Shown piece after piece: positions 25,580 to 35,284 of a stretch of 64,000 nt of DNA; the first letter of the stretch is position 1, and each line of letters begins with the position of its first letter. The notes under the pieces were generated by a model. It did no database searches, was not told the origin of the DNA, and saw only the letters and a list, made by a program, of their open reading frames with translations. Made by a program: the position numbers and the translations under genes. Origin of the DNA: Cryptosporangium minutisporangium (lineage in GTDB: Bacteria > Actinomycetota > Actinomycetes > Mycobacteriales > Cryptosporangiaceae); NCBI RefSeq assembly GCF_039536245.1, contig NZ_BAAAYN010000014.1, positions 25,755-89,754 of the forward strand. Direction: 5' to 3'.

Positions 25580-25642
25580 GCCCCCAACCTGGCCAGCCGC
25601 GTCCGCTGAATGTTGACGGACACGGCCGGAGAGGCTGGGGGC
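25580..25642 (-). terminator. Long imperfect hairpin between cysteine dioxygenase and the 56-residue ORF
   Basis: The outer arms GCCCCCAACCT and AGGCTGGGGGC pair with one mismatch, and the inner GCCGCGTCCG pairs with CGGACACGGC allowing a G-U. The 63-base structure begins 10 bases after the dioxygenase stop. It could end or attenuate transcription, or protect the upstream messenger. Confidence 0.55.
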
Positions 25643-25652
25643 GTGGATCGAC

Positions 25653-26171
25653 CTACCAGTCGGTGCCGGCCTTCTCGACGGCCGTGACCTCCGGGCCGTG
25701 CTCGGTCCAGCGGTAGCGAGTCATGCGGGTCAGCCGCGGTGCGTAGACGTGGATGCTCACCGCCGGCTCGGCGCCGTCGTTGACCACCTCGTGCAGGTGG
25801 TGCGGGCCGAAGACCCGCTGCTCGGACGCCCGGAGCGTCCGGCTGCGCAGCTGCGGCGGCGCGCTCGACGGCGTCCGGACGGTGTCTTCACGGAGCTGTC
25901 CGCGGACGACGGCGAATGCGCCGGCGGAGCCACCGTGGTCGTGCAGGCCGGTTCGCTGGCCGGGCCACCAGCTCAGCAGCCACGCCTCCACCGCGACGCC
26001 GTCCAGGGACGCGTCGACCTCCGCGTCGACGTCGAGGCGGCCGTACCAGCGCCGGTCGACGTCGTACCGGACGCGGGAGGCCCAGTCGACGTCGGCGACC
26101 AGTCGTTGCAGCAGGGACCCGAGGCGGAGGCCGGGCAGGGTTGGGGCTGGCAGGGTGTCGTTGATCGTCAT
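25653..26171 (-). CDS. Cysteine dioxygenase (cupin family)
   Basis: 172 residues from the ATG at 26171 with GGAGAG upstream; bacterial enzymes are of this size. The cupin iron site is seen as GLHDHGGSAGAF (H77, H79) and HHLHEVV (H127), followed by SIHVYAP. The enzyme adds dioxygen to cysteine to give cysteine sulfinate in the cytoplasm, the entry to taurine/sulfite catabolism. Other thiol dioxygenases (3-mercaptopropionate) share this fold, so the substrate is probable rather than certain. The upstream region has an inverted-repeat site at 26315-26331. Confidence 0.85.
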   Translation of the reverse strand: MTINDTLPAPTLPGLRLGSLLQRLVADVDWASRVRYDVDRRWYGRLDVDAEVDASLDGVAVEAWLLSWWPGQRTGLHDHGGSAGAFAVVRGQLREDTVRTPSSAPPQLRSRTLRASEQRVFGPHHLHEVVNDGAEPAVSIHVYAPRLTRMTRYRWTEHGPEVTAVEKAGTDW

Positions 26172-26314
26172 CGTGCTCTCCGGGTCGTGGCGATCTCGGG
26201 CGGTCGGGGGATCAGGCAACCGACCCGCGACATCGCGGCACCCCGCCGGACGGCAGGCGCCTCGGCAGTCCCGTCGAGCACTTCGTTCCCATGGATCCAG
26301 TAAAGCACATAAGC

Positions 26315-26331
26315 CCTACCAGTTTGATAGG
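26315..26331 (-). promoter_or_regulatory. Candidate operator upstream of cysteine dioxygenase
   Basis: CCTACC and GATAGG form an inverted repeat with one mismatch around AGTTT, about 145 bases before the start. A weak minus-strand -10 candidate TTTACT (26299-26304) lies next to it. Such short dyads are typical of Rrf2/TetR-type sites; the regulator is unknown. Confidence 0.3.
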
Positions 26332-26387
26332 ACTACGGCGCTGGCGCTGTCCCGCCCCTGACGGAGCAGGTGTTCGGTGGGCGACGG

Positions 26388-26756
26388 TTAGTTAGGAGAC
26401 GTACCGGCCGCGGCGAGCTCGACGGCGTGGTCGAGCGAGTTTGCGGTCGGGAGGACAGTGGAGAGGCCGGAGATCGCGAACACCGCCTCGACGTCCGGGC
26501 GCAGGCCACACACGACGAGAGCACCACCGACACCCATGACCCACCGGGCGTGCGTCGCGACCGTTCCGAGGCCGGTCGAGTCACAGAACGTGACGCCGCT
26601 CAGGTCGAGGACGAGGTTCTCGCGACCCTCGTTACGCAACGCATCGAGGGATTGGCGCAGGGTGCCGGACGTGGCAATGTCGAGTTCTCCGGAGAGCCGG
26701 AGCACCCCGACGTTCCCGGACTCCCCGGCACTGCTCACCACGACGGACAAGTTCAT
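26388..26756 (-). CDS. STAS-domain anti-sigma factor antagonist
   Basis: 122 residues, a single STAS domain. The phosphorylatable serine lies in DLSGVTFCDSTGLGTV (S60), the usual site in SpoIIAA/RsbV proteins, and the N-terminal strand is GVLRLSGELDIAT. Unphosphorylated, such proteins bind an RsbW-type kinase and free its sigma factor; a SpoIIE-type phosphatase reactivates them. Two such phosphatases follow, one on the opposite strand 48 bases away and one beyond it, so this is probably the switch protein they act on. Confidence 0.9.
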   Translation of the reverse strand: MNLSVVVSSAGESGNVGVLRLSGELDIATSGTLRQSLDALRNEGRENLVLDLSGVTFCDSTGLGTVATHARWVMGVGGALVVCGLRPDVEAVFAISGLSTVLPTANSLDHAVELAAAGTSPN

Positions 26757-26804
26757 CTCCACCCCTTCAGCACGTGTCAACGGATACCCCTCGAGGAGGG
26801 CGAA

Positions 26805-28184
26805 ATGACCGACGCCGAGAGCGCAGCCTCCGCCGGCGCGCCGGCCCGTTCGCAGGTGAACGGCCTGATCCCGCCCAACGAGGCTGAGCGACTGCGGGCG
26901 GTCCGCCGGTACGACATCCTCGATACGCCCCCCGACGGGGCGTTCGACCGCATTGCGGCACTCGCCGCACGCATCTTCGAGGTTCCCGTCGCCACGGTGA
27001 CGATCGTGGACGAAGACCGGATCTGGTTCAAGGCCACCCATGGCGTCGAGGTGACCCAGATAGGCCGTGACCCGGGACTCTGTGCTTCTGCAATTCTCAT
27101 CGATGCCCCCACCGCGATCGAGGACGCGACCCTCGACCCCGTCGCATTGAACAACCCATTGGTCCGTGGCGAGTTCGGCCTGCGCTACTACGCCGCTGCG
27201 CCGATCACGACCAGCGACGGCTACCACCTCGGCACGGTGAACGTCATCGACCGGGTGCCGCGGCAAACCACCGCGGAGGAGTTGACGACGCTCCAGGACC
27301 TCGCGTCGATCGTCGTGGACGAGCTGGAGCTCCGGCTGTCCGCGATCCGCGAGGTGCGGCTGGAACGGCGTCGGCGGGAAGAGGTGCAACGCTCCAAGGG
27401 TCAGGTCGAGGAGGTCGCCCGCACGCTGCAGCAGACGCTGCTGCCGCCGCGGATGCCGCAAGTGCCCGGGATGGAACTCTCGGCGTTCTACCACGCGGCA
27501 CCGCTGCAGGAGGTCGGCGGCGACTTCTACGACGTCTTCCCGCTGGGCGGACGGCGGTGGGCGATCTCGATCGGCGACGTCTCCGGCAAGGGCGTGCAGG
27601 CCGCGGCGCTCACGTCGCTCGCCCGGTACGCGCTGCGCGGCGCGGCGATCCAGACGTCGGACCCGTCGATGGTGATGGCCGCGCTGAACGAGACGATCGT
27701 CGCCGACCAGGCCGGGCAGGAGGTGCCGCGGTACTGCACCGCGGTGTTCTGCGTGATCGAGCAGACCGAGAGCGGTTCAGCGCAGGTGCGGCTCGCGAAC
27801 GGCGGGCACCCGCCTGCCGTGGTGTGCCGGGCCGACGGCAGCATCGAGCGGCTCACCGAGTCCGGTCCGATGCTCGGCTGGCTGCCGGACAGCCGGTACC
27901 CGACGCTGGAGACGCTGCTCGGGCCCGGTGACGGGTTGCTGTTCTACACCGACGGCATCACCGACGCGCGCCGCTACGGACAGCGCTTCGGCGAGGGACG
28001 GCTGGCGGCGGCGCTCGCGGATCGTCCGCACAACAACGCGAAGTCGCTGGTGCGGTGGGTGCGGAATCTGATGAACGAGTTCGACCCGCCCGGTTACGAC
28101 GACGTCGCCGTGATCTCGGTCAGCATCGAGCCCCAGACCATCACCCAACGCCAGCTCACCGCAGTCTGGTCAGCGGGAGACTAG
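26805..28184 (+). CDS. GAF-domain PP2C/SpoIIE-type serine phosphatase
   Basis: 459 residues with GAGGAGGG before the ATG. N-terminal GAF domain (about 20-170, with RRYDILDTPPDGAFDRI and the CASAILIDAP block), a helical linker, and a SpoIIE phosphatase domain (about 215-450) with metal-binding GGDFYDVF, IGDVSGKG, FYTDGITD and DDVAVIS. It should dephosphorylate STAS proteins such as the neighbour at 26388. The stop overlaps the converging gene by four bases (CTAG). The signal for the GAF domain is unknown. Confidence 0.9.
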   Translation: MTDAESAASAGAPARSQVNGLIPPNEAERLRAVRRYDILDTPPDGAFDRIAALAARIFEVPVATVTIVDEDRIWFKATHGVEVTQIGRDPGLCASAILIDAPTAIEDATLDPVALNNPLVRGEFGLRYYAAAPITTSDGYHLGTVNVIDRVPRQTTAEELTTLQDLASIVVDELELRLSAIREVRLERRRREEVQRSKGQVEEVARTLQQTLLPPRMPQVPGMELSAFYHAAPLQEVGGDFYDVFPLGGRRWAISIGDVSGKGVQAAALTSLARYALRGAAIQTSDPSMVMAALNETIVADQAGQEVPRYCTAVFCVIEQTESGSAQVRLANGGHPPAVVCRADGSIERLTESGPMLGWLPDSRYPTLETLLGPGDGLLFYTDGITDARRYGQRFGEGRLAAALADRPHNNAKSLVRWVRNLMNEFDPPGYDDVAVISVSIEPQTITQRQLTAVWSAGD

Positions 28185-30574
28185 GGCGCCGCGCGGAGCG
28201 CCAGTATTGCGAGGTCGTCTCGGAGCGGGCCGTCGCCGAAATCGGTGGCGGCGGTCCGCAGGCGGGCGGCGATGTCGGCGGCGGAGAGGCCGCCGACGCC
28301 GGCCAGCACCTCCGCCACACCCTCCTCGCCGAACTGCAGGTCACCACGGCGCCGCTCGGTCACCCCGTCGGTGTAGAACACCAGCGCGTCACCGCGCCCG
28401 AGATCGACCGTGACCTCTTCGACTTCGATGTGGTCGGTCAACCCGGCCGCCATCCCACCGATCCCGACCGGCTCGGCGCCACCGCCCGCGCGCACCAGGA
28501 ACGGCAGCGGATGCCCGGCGAGGCAGAGCCGCAGCCGCAGCCCGCCCTCCCGCCGCTCGGCCAGCGCGGCCGCGACCGTGCAGAACACCGTCTGCCCGGT
28601 GGCCGGCCCGCCACCCTCCCGCACCAGATCGGCTTCCTCCACGAGCGCCCGGTTCAGCGCGGCCAGCGCGTACGGCAGGTCGCGCCCCTCCCGCGCCAGC
28701 GTGCGCAGTACGTCGCGCACCATGCCGGTCACCGACGCGGCCTGCGGTCCCTTGCCGCAGACGTCGCCGATCGCCAGCAGCCACCGGTCGTCGCCGAGCG
28801 GCAGGACGTCGTAGAAGTCGCCACCGACCTCGTTGCTCTCCCCGGTCGGCCGGTACTGCGCCGCGAACTCCAGGCCCTCAGCGACCGGCAGCGAGGCCGG
28901 GAGCAGCGCGCTCTGCAGCGCCTCGGCCACCGAGTCACGCTCGGAGTAGAGCCGCGCGTTGTCGACCGACAGCGCCGCCCGCCGAGCCAGGTCGACCGCG
29001 ATCGCGACCTCCTCGGACGTGTGCCGACGTCCGGGCGGATCACCGATCGACATCGTGCCGACGACCTCGCGCCGTGCGGTGAGCGGAAGCACCAATCCCG
29101 ACAGCCCACCGGTCAGCGGCGTCGCCGCGTGGGTGACCGTGGCGGCCCGGATCCGCTCCCGGAGTACGGCGCCCTCCGGCGCGAGGAACGCGTCCTCCAG
29201 TTCGGGGACGCCGCGCTCGTCGTTGTGGACGGCGACGACCAGCTCCGGATCGCCGGCGTCGTCGAGCGTGTGGATCACGCACCACTCGCCCAGCCGCGGC
29301 ACGCAGAGCTGCGCGACCAGCGCAAGCGTCAGGTCGACGTCGAGCGAGGAGGCGAGCAGCTCGCTGGCGTCGGCGAGGAACGCCAGGTCGCCGCGGCGGG
29401 TCTGCTCGGTGTCGCGGAGCCGGGCGGCGTCCAGGCTCACCGCGAGACGTTCGGCGGCCAGCAGCGCGAAGACCGCGTCGGCCGACCGGAACAGGCTGCC
29501 GGCCGGGAGACCCAGTTCGAGCCGGCCGCGGATCGGCGGGCTCGACGGGAGCGCCACCGAGAGCGCGACCCCGGCACCGGCGGTGGCCAGTGCCCCGGTC
29601 GGCGGCAGCAGGTCGGCGTTGCGTGGCCGCGGCGGATCGTCCGGCCAGAGCCGCACCGGCGGGTCGATCGGGTCGTCGGTGATCCCGACGGAGGCCAGTG
29701 CCCGGACGCCCGAGCCCTCGTCCACCCAGAGGACGCCGAACGCCGCACCGGTGACCTCGCAGACCCGGTAGAGGATCTCCTGGGCCAGCTCGGTGGCTTC
29801 GAGCTCGTGCACCACCCGATCGGTGAGGTACGTCAGCCAGCCTGCCGCCTCAGCGGCGGGAACCACCGCCGCGGTGCGACCGGCGACCGGGCGGCGCAGC
29901 TGCTTCGGCGCCGGGATCGGGGACGACTCGGCCGCCGCCGGCCCCGTGGGCACCGGCGCGGACGACGGCCGGATCGTGAGCCCACCGGCGGAGACGCCGC
30001 CCGCCGGTACCGTCGCGCCCCGGCGTCCGCGGATCTTTCGCCCCAGGCCGACGCCCGGCTCGCGGCGCAGCCCCCAGCGGGGTTCGGCCGACTCGACCGG
30101 TTCGACCGGGACGTCCGCCTGCGGGGTCGGGACCGACCCGGCGAGCGTCACCACCGGGTCGTCGACGTCGAGGCGGAACCAGACCGATTTGCCCTGCCGT
30201 CCGTACGCGACGCCCCACTCGGACGCCAGCGAGTCGACCAGGTGCAGGCCCCGGCCGCCCTCGGCCAGCATCGGCGGCGGGAGCGAGGGGCCCAGCACGG
30301 CACGGCTGCCGTCGGTGACCCGGACCGTGATGCTGGCCGGGTCGCCGACGACCTCGATCTGCATGGCGGTACCGGCGTGGACCACGGCGTTCGTCGAGAG
30401 TTCGGTGGTCAGCAACGCGACCTCGTCGGCGATGGAGCCGAGTCCGCACTCCTCCACCACGTCGCGGGCCAGGGCGCGGGCGAGTGCGGGCGAGCGGGCG
30501 TCGCCCGGCAGCGGTGCACGCCGTGTCACCGCTGCGGAACCCGCCGGTCCCGAAGAACTCATCTGATGACCCAT
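28181..30574 (-). CDS. RsbW-like ATPase / GAF / SpoIIE phosphatase fusion
   Basis: 797 residues from the ATG at 30574, behind GAGGTG. Order: a HATPase_c_2 (RsbW-like) domain at about 15-130 (LLTTELSTNAVVHAG; VRVTDGS; EGGRGLHLVDSL), a variable Pro-rich linker, two GAF-type sensor domains, then a C-terminal SpoIIE phosphatase with GGDFYDVLPLGDDRWL, IGDVCGKG, FYTDGVTE and DDLAILAL. It joins the kinase and the phosphatase arms of a partner-switching pathway in one chain, a pattern common in streptomycetes. Divergent from the large hybrid kinase. Confidence 0.85.
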   Translation of the reverse strand: MGHQMSSSGPAGSAAVTRRAPLPGDARSPALARALARDVVEECGLGSIADEVALLTTELSTNAVVHAGTAMQIEVVGDPASITVRVTDGSRAVLGPSLPPPMLAEGGRGLHLVDSLASEWGVAYGRQGKSVWFRLDVDDPVVTLAGSVPTPQADVPVEPVESAEPRWGLRREPGVGLGRKIRGRRGATVPAGGVSAGGLTIRPSSAPVPTGPAAAESSPIPAPKQLRRPVAGRTAAVVPAAEAAGWLTYLTDRVVHELEATELAQEILYRVCEVTGAAFGVLWVDEGSGVRALASVGITDDPIDPPVRLWPDDPPRPRNADLLPPTGALATAGAGVALSVALPSSPPIRGRLELGLPAGSLFRSADAVFALLAAERLAVSLDAARLRDTEQTRRGDLAFLADASELLASSLDVDLTLALVAQLCVPRLGEWCVIHTLDDAGDPELVVAVHNDERGVPELEDAFLAPEGAVLRERIRAATVTHAATPLTGGLSGLVLPLTARREVVGTMSIGDPPGRRHTSEEVAIAVDLARRAALSVDNARLYSERDSVAEALQSALLPASLPVAEGLEFAAQYRPTGESNEVGGDFYDVLPLGDDRWLLAIGDVCGKGPQAASVTGMVRDVLRTLAREGRDLPYALAALNRALVEEADLVREGGGPATGQTVFCTVAAALAERREGGLRLRLCLAGHPLPFLVRAGGGAEPVGIGGMAAGLTDHIEVEEVTVDLGRGDALVFYTDGVTERRRGDLQFGEEGVAEVLAGVGGLSAADIAARLRTAATDFGDGPLRDDLAILALRAAP

Positions 30575-30940
30575 CCGCTGGCTCACCTCGCGCCGCTCGT
30601 CCTGCGCCGCCCGTCCACTGCCCCAGCCGTCGCCTGCACCCCCGCCCGGGACAGCTCGGCCGGCGCCGAACTCGAGGGAGGACCGACCGTTCGCCCGGTA
30701 CAGGCCGGACGCGTTCGGGAAGTCCCGGACAGACCCTAGCGTCCAGGGGCCAACCGCTGCAGAGTCCCGCACGATTCCGGTTGCTGTCCGACACTGTTGA
30801 GCACACGGACCGCGTGTGGGGTCCGATCGGGGGTACCGATCGGATCCGACGCTCCACGGTGCGTGATACGCAAAGATGGGGGGGTGCGCGCGACACCGGA
30901 GCATTCGGGGTCACGGACACCCGGCGAGATGAGGCACACG
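30575..30940. other. Divergent promoter region between phosphatase fusion and hybrid kinase
   Basis: 366 bases without a credible gene. The strongest features are two adjacent dyads: CACACG-N5-CGTGTG (30802-30818) and two copies of the self-complementary CCGATCGG around GGGTA (30823-30843). They lie about 100-140 bases before the hybrid kinase start and are good operator candidates for both genes. Confidence 0.5.
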
Positions 30941-33900
30941 ATGACGACAGCCGAACGGGGCAGGCCGCCGCGCCGTCCCTCAGGCACTGGGTCAGCGCCC
31001 GTCGACGAGGCGGCACCGGCAACGTCCCAGGGCGGGACGATGCTCGCTGAGCGCCCCCTGATCCTCGGCGAGCTGACCACGGCGCTGGACTCCCTGCGCC
31101 GCGGTGACTTCAGCGCCCGGCTGGCTCGGCGAGACGGTGAGGACGCGGAGCTCGCGGAGCTGTTCAACGAGCTCGCGGGGCGCATGGAACAGCGCAATCG
31201 CGAGTTCGAACGGGTCAGCCGGGTGATCGGGCGTGACGGCCGGATGACCGAGCGCGTCGACGAGTCGATCGGCAGCGGCGACTGGGCTACCGGCGCGCAG
31301 GCGATCAACTCGCTCATCGACGACCTGGCCCGCCCCACCACCGAGGTGGCCCGCGTCATCGACGCCGTGGCCCGCGGTGACCTGACCCAGCAGATGGCGC
31401 TGGAGATCGCCGGTCAGCCGCTCAAGGGTGAGTTCCTCCGCATCGGCACCACCGTGAACCGGATGGTGGACCAGCTCTCCTCCTTCGCCGACGAGGTGAC
31501 GCGAGTCGCCCGCGAAGTGGGCACCGAAGGAAAGCTCGGCGGCCAAGCCCAGGTCCGCGGCGTCTCCGGGGTGTGGCGCGAGCTGACCGACAACGTCAAC
31601 TCGATGGCCGGGAACCTCACCGGTCAGGTGCGGAACATCGCCCAGGTCACCACCGCCGTCGCCCGCGGTGACCTGACCCAGAAGATCACCGTGGACGCCC
31701 GCGGCGAGATCCTCGAAGTGAAGAGCACAGTCAACACGATGGTCGACCAGCTCTCCGCGTTCGCCGACGAGGTGACGCGAGTCGCCCGCGAAGTGGGCAC
31801 CGAAGGAAAGCTCGGCGGCCAGGCGCACGTCCGAGGTGTCTCCGGCACCTGGAAAGAACTGACCGAGAACGTCAACCAGCTGGCCGGGAACCTGACCGGG
31901 CAGGTGCGGAACATCGCCCAGGTCACCACCGCGGTGGCCAAGGGCGACCTGACCCAGAAGATCACCGTGGACGCCCGCGGCGAGATCCTCGAACTCAAGA
32001 ACACCGTCAACACGATGGTCGACCAGCTCTCCTCCTTCGCCGACGAGGTCACCCGAGTCGCCCGCGAAGTGGGCACCGAAGGGAAACTGGGCGGCCAGGC
32101 CAAGGTCCGTGGCGTCTCCGGCACCTGGCAGGAACTGACCGACAACGTGAACTCGCTGGCCGGGAACCTCACCGGTCAGGTGCGGAACATCGCCCAGGTC
32201 ACCACCGCCGTCGCCCGCGGTGACCTCACCCAGAAGATCACCGTCGATGCCCGCGGCGAGATCCTGGAGCTCAAGAACACCGTCAACACGATGGTCGACC
32301 AGCTCTCGTCCTTCGCCGACGAGGTCACGCGGGTGGCCCGCGAGGTGGGGACGGACGGCAAGCTCGGTGGTCAGGCGCAGGTGCGCGGCGTCTCGGGCAC
32401 CTGGCAGGAGCTCACGAACAACGTGAACCAACTGGCCGGGAACCTCACCAGCCAGGTGCGGAACATCGCCCAGGTCACGACCGCGGTCGCGAAGGGTGAC
32501 CTGACCCAGAAGATCACGGTCGACGCCCAGGGCGAGATCCTCGAGCTCAAGAACACCGTCAACACGATGGTCGACCAGCTCTCGTCCTTCGCCGACGAGG
32601 TCACGCGAGTCGCCCGCGAGGTGGGTTCCGAAGGACGGCTGGGTGGCCAGGCCACGGTGCGTGGCGTCTCCGGTACCTGGCGAGAGCTGACCGACAACGT
32701 CAACTCGATGGCCGGCAACCTGACCAGCCAGGTCCGCAACATCGCCCAGGTCACCACCGCGGTCGCCAAGGGTGACCTCGGGCAGAAGATCACGGTCGAC
32801 GCCCAGGGCGAGATCCTCGAACTCAAGAACACCGTCAACACGATGGTCGACCAGCTCTCGTCGTTCGCCAACGAGGTGACGCGAGTCGCCCGCGAAGTGG
32901 GCACCGAAGGCAAGCTCGGCGGTCAGGCCGAGGTCCGCGACGTCTCCGGCACCTGGCGTGACCTCACCCAGAGCGTGAACATCCTGGCCGGCAACCTCAC
33001 CACGCAGGTCCGCGCGATTGCCGAGGTCGCAACCGCGGTGACCCGCGGCGACCTGTCCCAGGCGATCGCCGTCGAGACGCAGGGTGAGCTCGCCGAGCTC
33101 AAAGACAACATCAACCAGATGATCGGCAACCTCAAGGACACGACCACCAAGAACGCCGAGCAGGACTGGCTCAAGTCCAACCTCGCGCGGATCGGTGCTC
33201 AGCTCCAGGGGCAGCGCGACCTGCGTCAGGTCTGCCAGATGATCATGAGCGAGATCACCCCGGTGGTCGACGCCCAGCAAGGTGCGTTCTTCCTGCTGGA
33301 GGCCACCCGCGAAGGGCTGCGGCTGCGGCTGGCGTCGTCCTACGGGTACGCGCCGAAGCGGGGCGAGTCGGTGCTCTCGCTGGGTGAGGGCCTGGTCGGC
33401 CAGGCGGCGGTGGAGCGGCGCTCGATCCGCGTCTCGGAGACACCGGCGGGGTACCTGACGATCGGCTCCGGTCTCGGCGAAGCGCCCCCTGCCGACCTGG
33501 TGATCGTCCCGGTGCTGTTCGAGGAGCGGGTGCTCGGTGTGATCGAGCTGGCCAGCTTCAAGAGCTTCTCCGACCTGCACATGAGCTTCCTGCAGCAGCT
33601 GGTCGACACGCTCGGCGTCGTGTTGAACACGATCATCGCGAACGCCCGCACCGAGGAGCTGCTGGCCCAGTCGCAGCGGCTCACCCAGGAGCTCCAGGCG
33701 CAGTCGATGGAGCTCCAGCGCACCAACGCCGAGCTGCAGGAGAAAGCCGCGCTGCTGTCCGAGCAGAACCGGAACATCGAGATCAAGAACCGCGAGATCG
33801 AGATGGCCCGGCTGGGTCTTGAAGAAAAAGCTGAACAACTCGCGCTGTCGTCGCAGTACAAGACCGAGTTCATGGCGAACATGAGCCACGAGCTGCGGAC

Positions 33901-35284
33901 GCCGCTCAACTCGCTGCTCGTGCTCGCCCGGCTACTCGCGGAGAACACCGAGTCGAACCTGACCGGACGGCAGATCGAGTTCGCCCGGACGATCCACGAC
34001 GCCGGCTGGGACCTGCTGACGCTGATCAACGACATCCTGGACCTGTCCAAGGTCGAGGCCGGAAAGATGGACGTGCACGCTGGCCGGGTGGCCCTGGACG
34101 ACGTCTGCGGGTACGTGGAGCAGACGTTCCGCGCCCAGTCGGAGCTGAAGGGCCTGCGGTTCGCAGTGGATCGCGGGCCGGGCGTCCCGGACTACCTGTT
34201 CACCGACGAGCAGCGGCTGCAGCAGATCCTCAAGAACCTGCTGTCGAACGCCGTGAAGTTCACCGACGCCGGAACGGTCACGCTCTCCATCCACGTCGGC
34301 CCGGAGGACATGCTGTTCGCCAGCCCGACGCTGAACGCGGCGGACCGGGTGGTGGCGTTCGCGGTCAGCGACACCGGCATCGGCGTCGCCGCCGACAAGC
34401 TCAAGCTGATCTTCGACCCGTTCCAGCAGGCCGACGGCTCGACGAGCCGGAAGTACGGCGGTACCGGGCTGGGTCTGTCGATCTCGCGGGAGATCGCGCG
34501 GGTGCTCGGTGGGTCGATCACCGTGCAGAGCGACGTCGGGCGGGGCAGCACGTTCACGCTGTACCTGCCGGAGCGGTACCCCGGCGAGGTCGCCGACCCC
34601 GGCAGTGGCCTGGAGCGGCTCCACGAGGACGAGAACCAGATCTTCTCCGGCTCGACGTACTCCGGTCCGCTGCGCGCCTCACTGTCCGGCCCCACCAGCG
34701 CGCGGCCCAGCAGCATCGTCGACGCCGAGGAGATCGGCGCCGCGATCATCAGTCAGGGCGCGAGCGCTGCCCGGCCGACACCCCCGGAAGAGATCACCCG
34801 TCCCTCGACGCCCGCACCGCGTCAGGTGGAGCAGGCCCGGCCGATGCGCGGCAAGACCGGCCCGACCGTCGACACTTCGGTGCTCGCCGGACGAACCGTC
34901 CTGATCGTCGACGACGACGTACGGAACGTCTTCGCGCTGACGTCGGCGCTGGAGTTGCACGGCCTCACCGTGCTCTACGCCGACAACGGCGCGGCCGGCA
35001 TCGCGACGCTCCAGGCGCACCCGGAGGTGGACCTCGTCCTGATGGACGTCATGATGCCGGACATGGACGGTAACGAGACGACAGCGGCGATCCGGAAGAT
35101 GCCCGGCTTCAGCGAGCTGCCGATCCTGTTCCTCACCGCGAAGGCGATGCCCGGCGACCGGGACAAGAGCCTCGCGGCGGGCGCGAGCGACTACATCACG
35201 AAGCCGGTCGATCTCGATCGGCTGCTCCGGCTGATGGCCGGATGGTGCACGCGCGACGCGGGCGCGCCCGGACCTGCCGCGTGA
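30941..35284 (+). CDS. Hybrid sensor histidine kinase with tandem HAMP array (group III/Nik1-like)
   Basis: 1447 residues from the ATG at 30941 with ATGAGG upstream. No transmembrane segment. An N-terminal HAMP-like unit ([10 protein letters not shown]) is followed by seven GDLxQ units spaced 92 residues apart (first gap 97), a GAF domain (about 755-900), a coiled coil, HisKA with H983 in MSHELRTPL, an ATPase domain, a Pro-rich linker and a receiver with D1369 ([13 protein letters not shown]). The HAMP ladder and order match cytosolic group III hybrid kinases that sense osmotic or related stress. It overlaps the next response regulator by four bases (GTGA). Confidence 0.9.
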   Translation: MTTAERGRPPRRPSGTGSAPVDEAAPATSQGGTMLAERPLILGELTTALDSLRRGDFSARLARRDGEDAELAELFNELAGRMEQRNREFERVSRVIGRDGRMTERVDESIGSGDWATGAQAINSLIDDLARPTTEVARVIDAVARGDLTQQMALEIAGQPLKGEFLRIGTTVNRMVDQLSSFADEVTRVAREVGTEGKLGGQAQVRGVSGVWRELTDNVNSMAGNLTGQVRNIAQVTTAVARGDLTQKITVDARGEILEVKSTVNTMVDQLSAFADEVTRVAREVGTEGKLGGQAHVRGVSGTWKELTENVNQLAGNLTGQVRNIAQVTTAVAKGDLTQKITVDARGEILELKNTVNTMVDQLSSFADEVTRVAREVGTEGKLGGQAKVRGVSGTWQELTDNVNSLAGNLTGQVRNIAQVTTAVARGDLTQKITVDARGEILELKNTVNTMVDQLSSFADEVTRVAREVGTDGKLGGQAQVRGVSGTWQELTNNVNQLAGNLTSQVRNIAQVTTAVAKGDLTQKITVDAQGEILELKNTVNTMVDQLSSFADEVTRVAREVGSEGRLGGQATVRGVSGTWRELTDNVNSMAGNLTSQVRNIAQVTTAVAKGDLGQKITVDAQGEILELKNTVNTMVDQLSSFANEVTRVAREVGTEGKLGGQAEVRDVSGTWRDLTQSVNILAGNLTTQVRAIAEVATAVTRGDLSQAIAVETQGELAELKDNINQMIGNLKDTTTKNAEQDWLKSNLARIGAQLQGQRDLRQVCQMIMSEITPVVDAQQGAFFLLEATREGLRLRLASSYGYAPKRGESVLSLGEGLVGQAAVERRSIRVSETPAGYLTIGSGLGEAPPADLVIVPVLFEERVLGVIELASFKSFSDLHMSFLQQLVDTLGVVLNTIIANARTEELLAQSQRLTQELQAQSMELQRTNAELQEKAALLSEQNRNIEIKNREIEMARLGLEEKAEQLALSSQYKTEFMANMSHELRTPLNSLLVLARLLAENTESNLTGRQIEFARTIHDAGWDLLTLINDILDLSKVEAGKMDVHAGRVALDDVCGYVEQTFRAQSELKGLRFAVDRGPGVPDYLFTDEQRLQQILKNLLSNAVKFTDAGTVTLSIHVGPEDMLFASPTLNAADRVVAFAVSDTGIGVAADKLKLIFDPFQQADGSTSRKYGGTGLGLSISREIARVLGGSITVQSDVGRGSTFTLYLPERYPGEVADPGSGLERLHEDENQIFSGSTYSGPLRASLSGPTSARPSSIVDAEEIGAAIISQGASAARPTPPEEITRPSTPAPRQVEQARPMRGKTGPTVDTSVLAGRTVLIVDDDVRNVFALTSALELHGLTVLYADNGAAGIATLQAHPEVDLVLMDVMMPDMDGNETTAAIRKMPGFSELPILFLTAKAMPGDRDKSLAAGASDYITKPVDLDRLLRLMAGWCTRDAGAPGPAA
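31376..33046 (+). repeat. Tandem 276-bp coding repeats (HAMP array)
   Basis: GGTGAC/GGCGAC marks of successive units fall at 31376, 31667, 31943, 32219, 32495, 32771 and 33047: one interval of 291 and five of exactly 276 bases. Neighbouring units share long identical DNA stretches, so unequal recombination could change unit number while keeping frame. Confidence 0.9.

Noticed and set aside
31376..33046. CRISPR array
   Set aside because: The repeats are 276 bases long, in frame and protein-coding; no short repeat-spacer pattern exists here or elsewhere in the window.
30992..33889. 965-codon minus-strand frame with internal repeats
   Set aside because: Its repeats mirror the HAMP repeats of the real plus-strand kinase; it is an antisense shadow.
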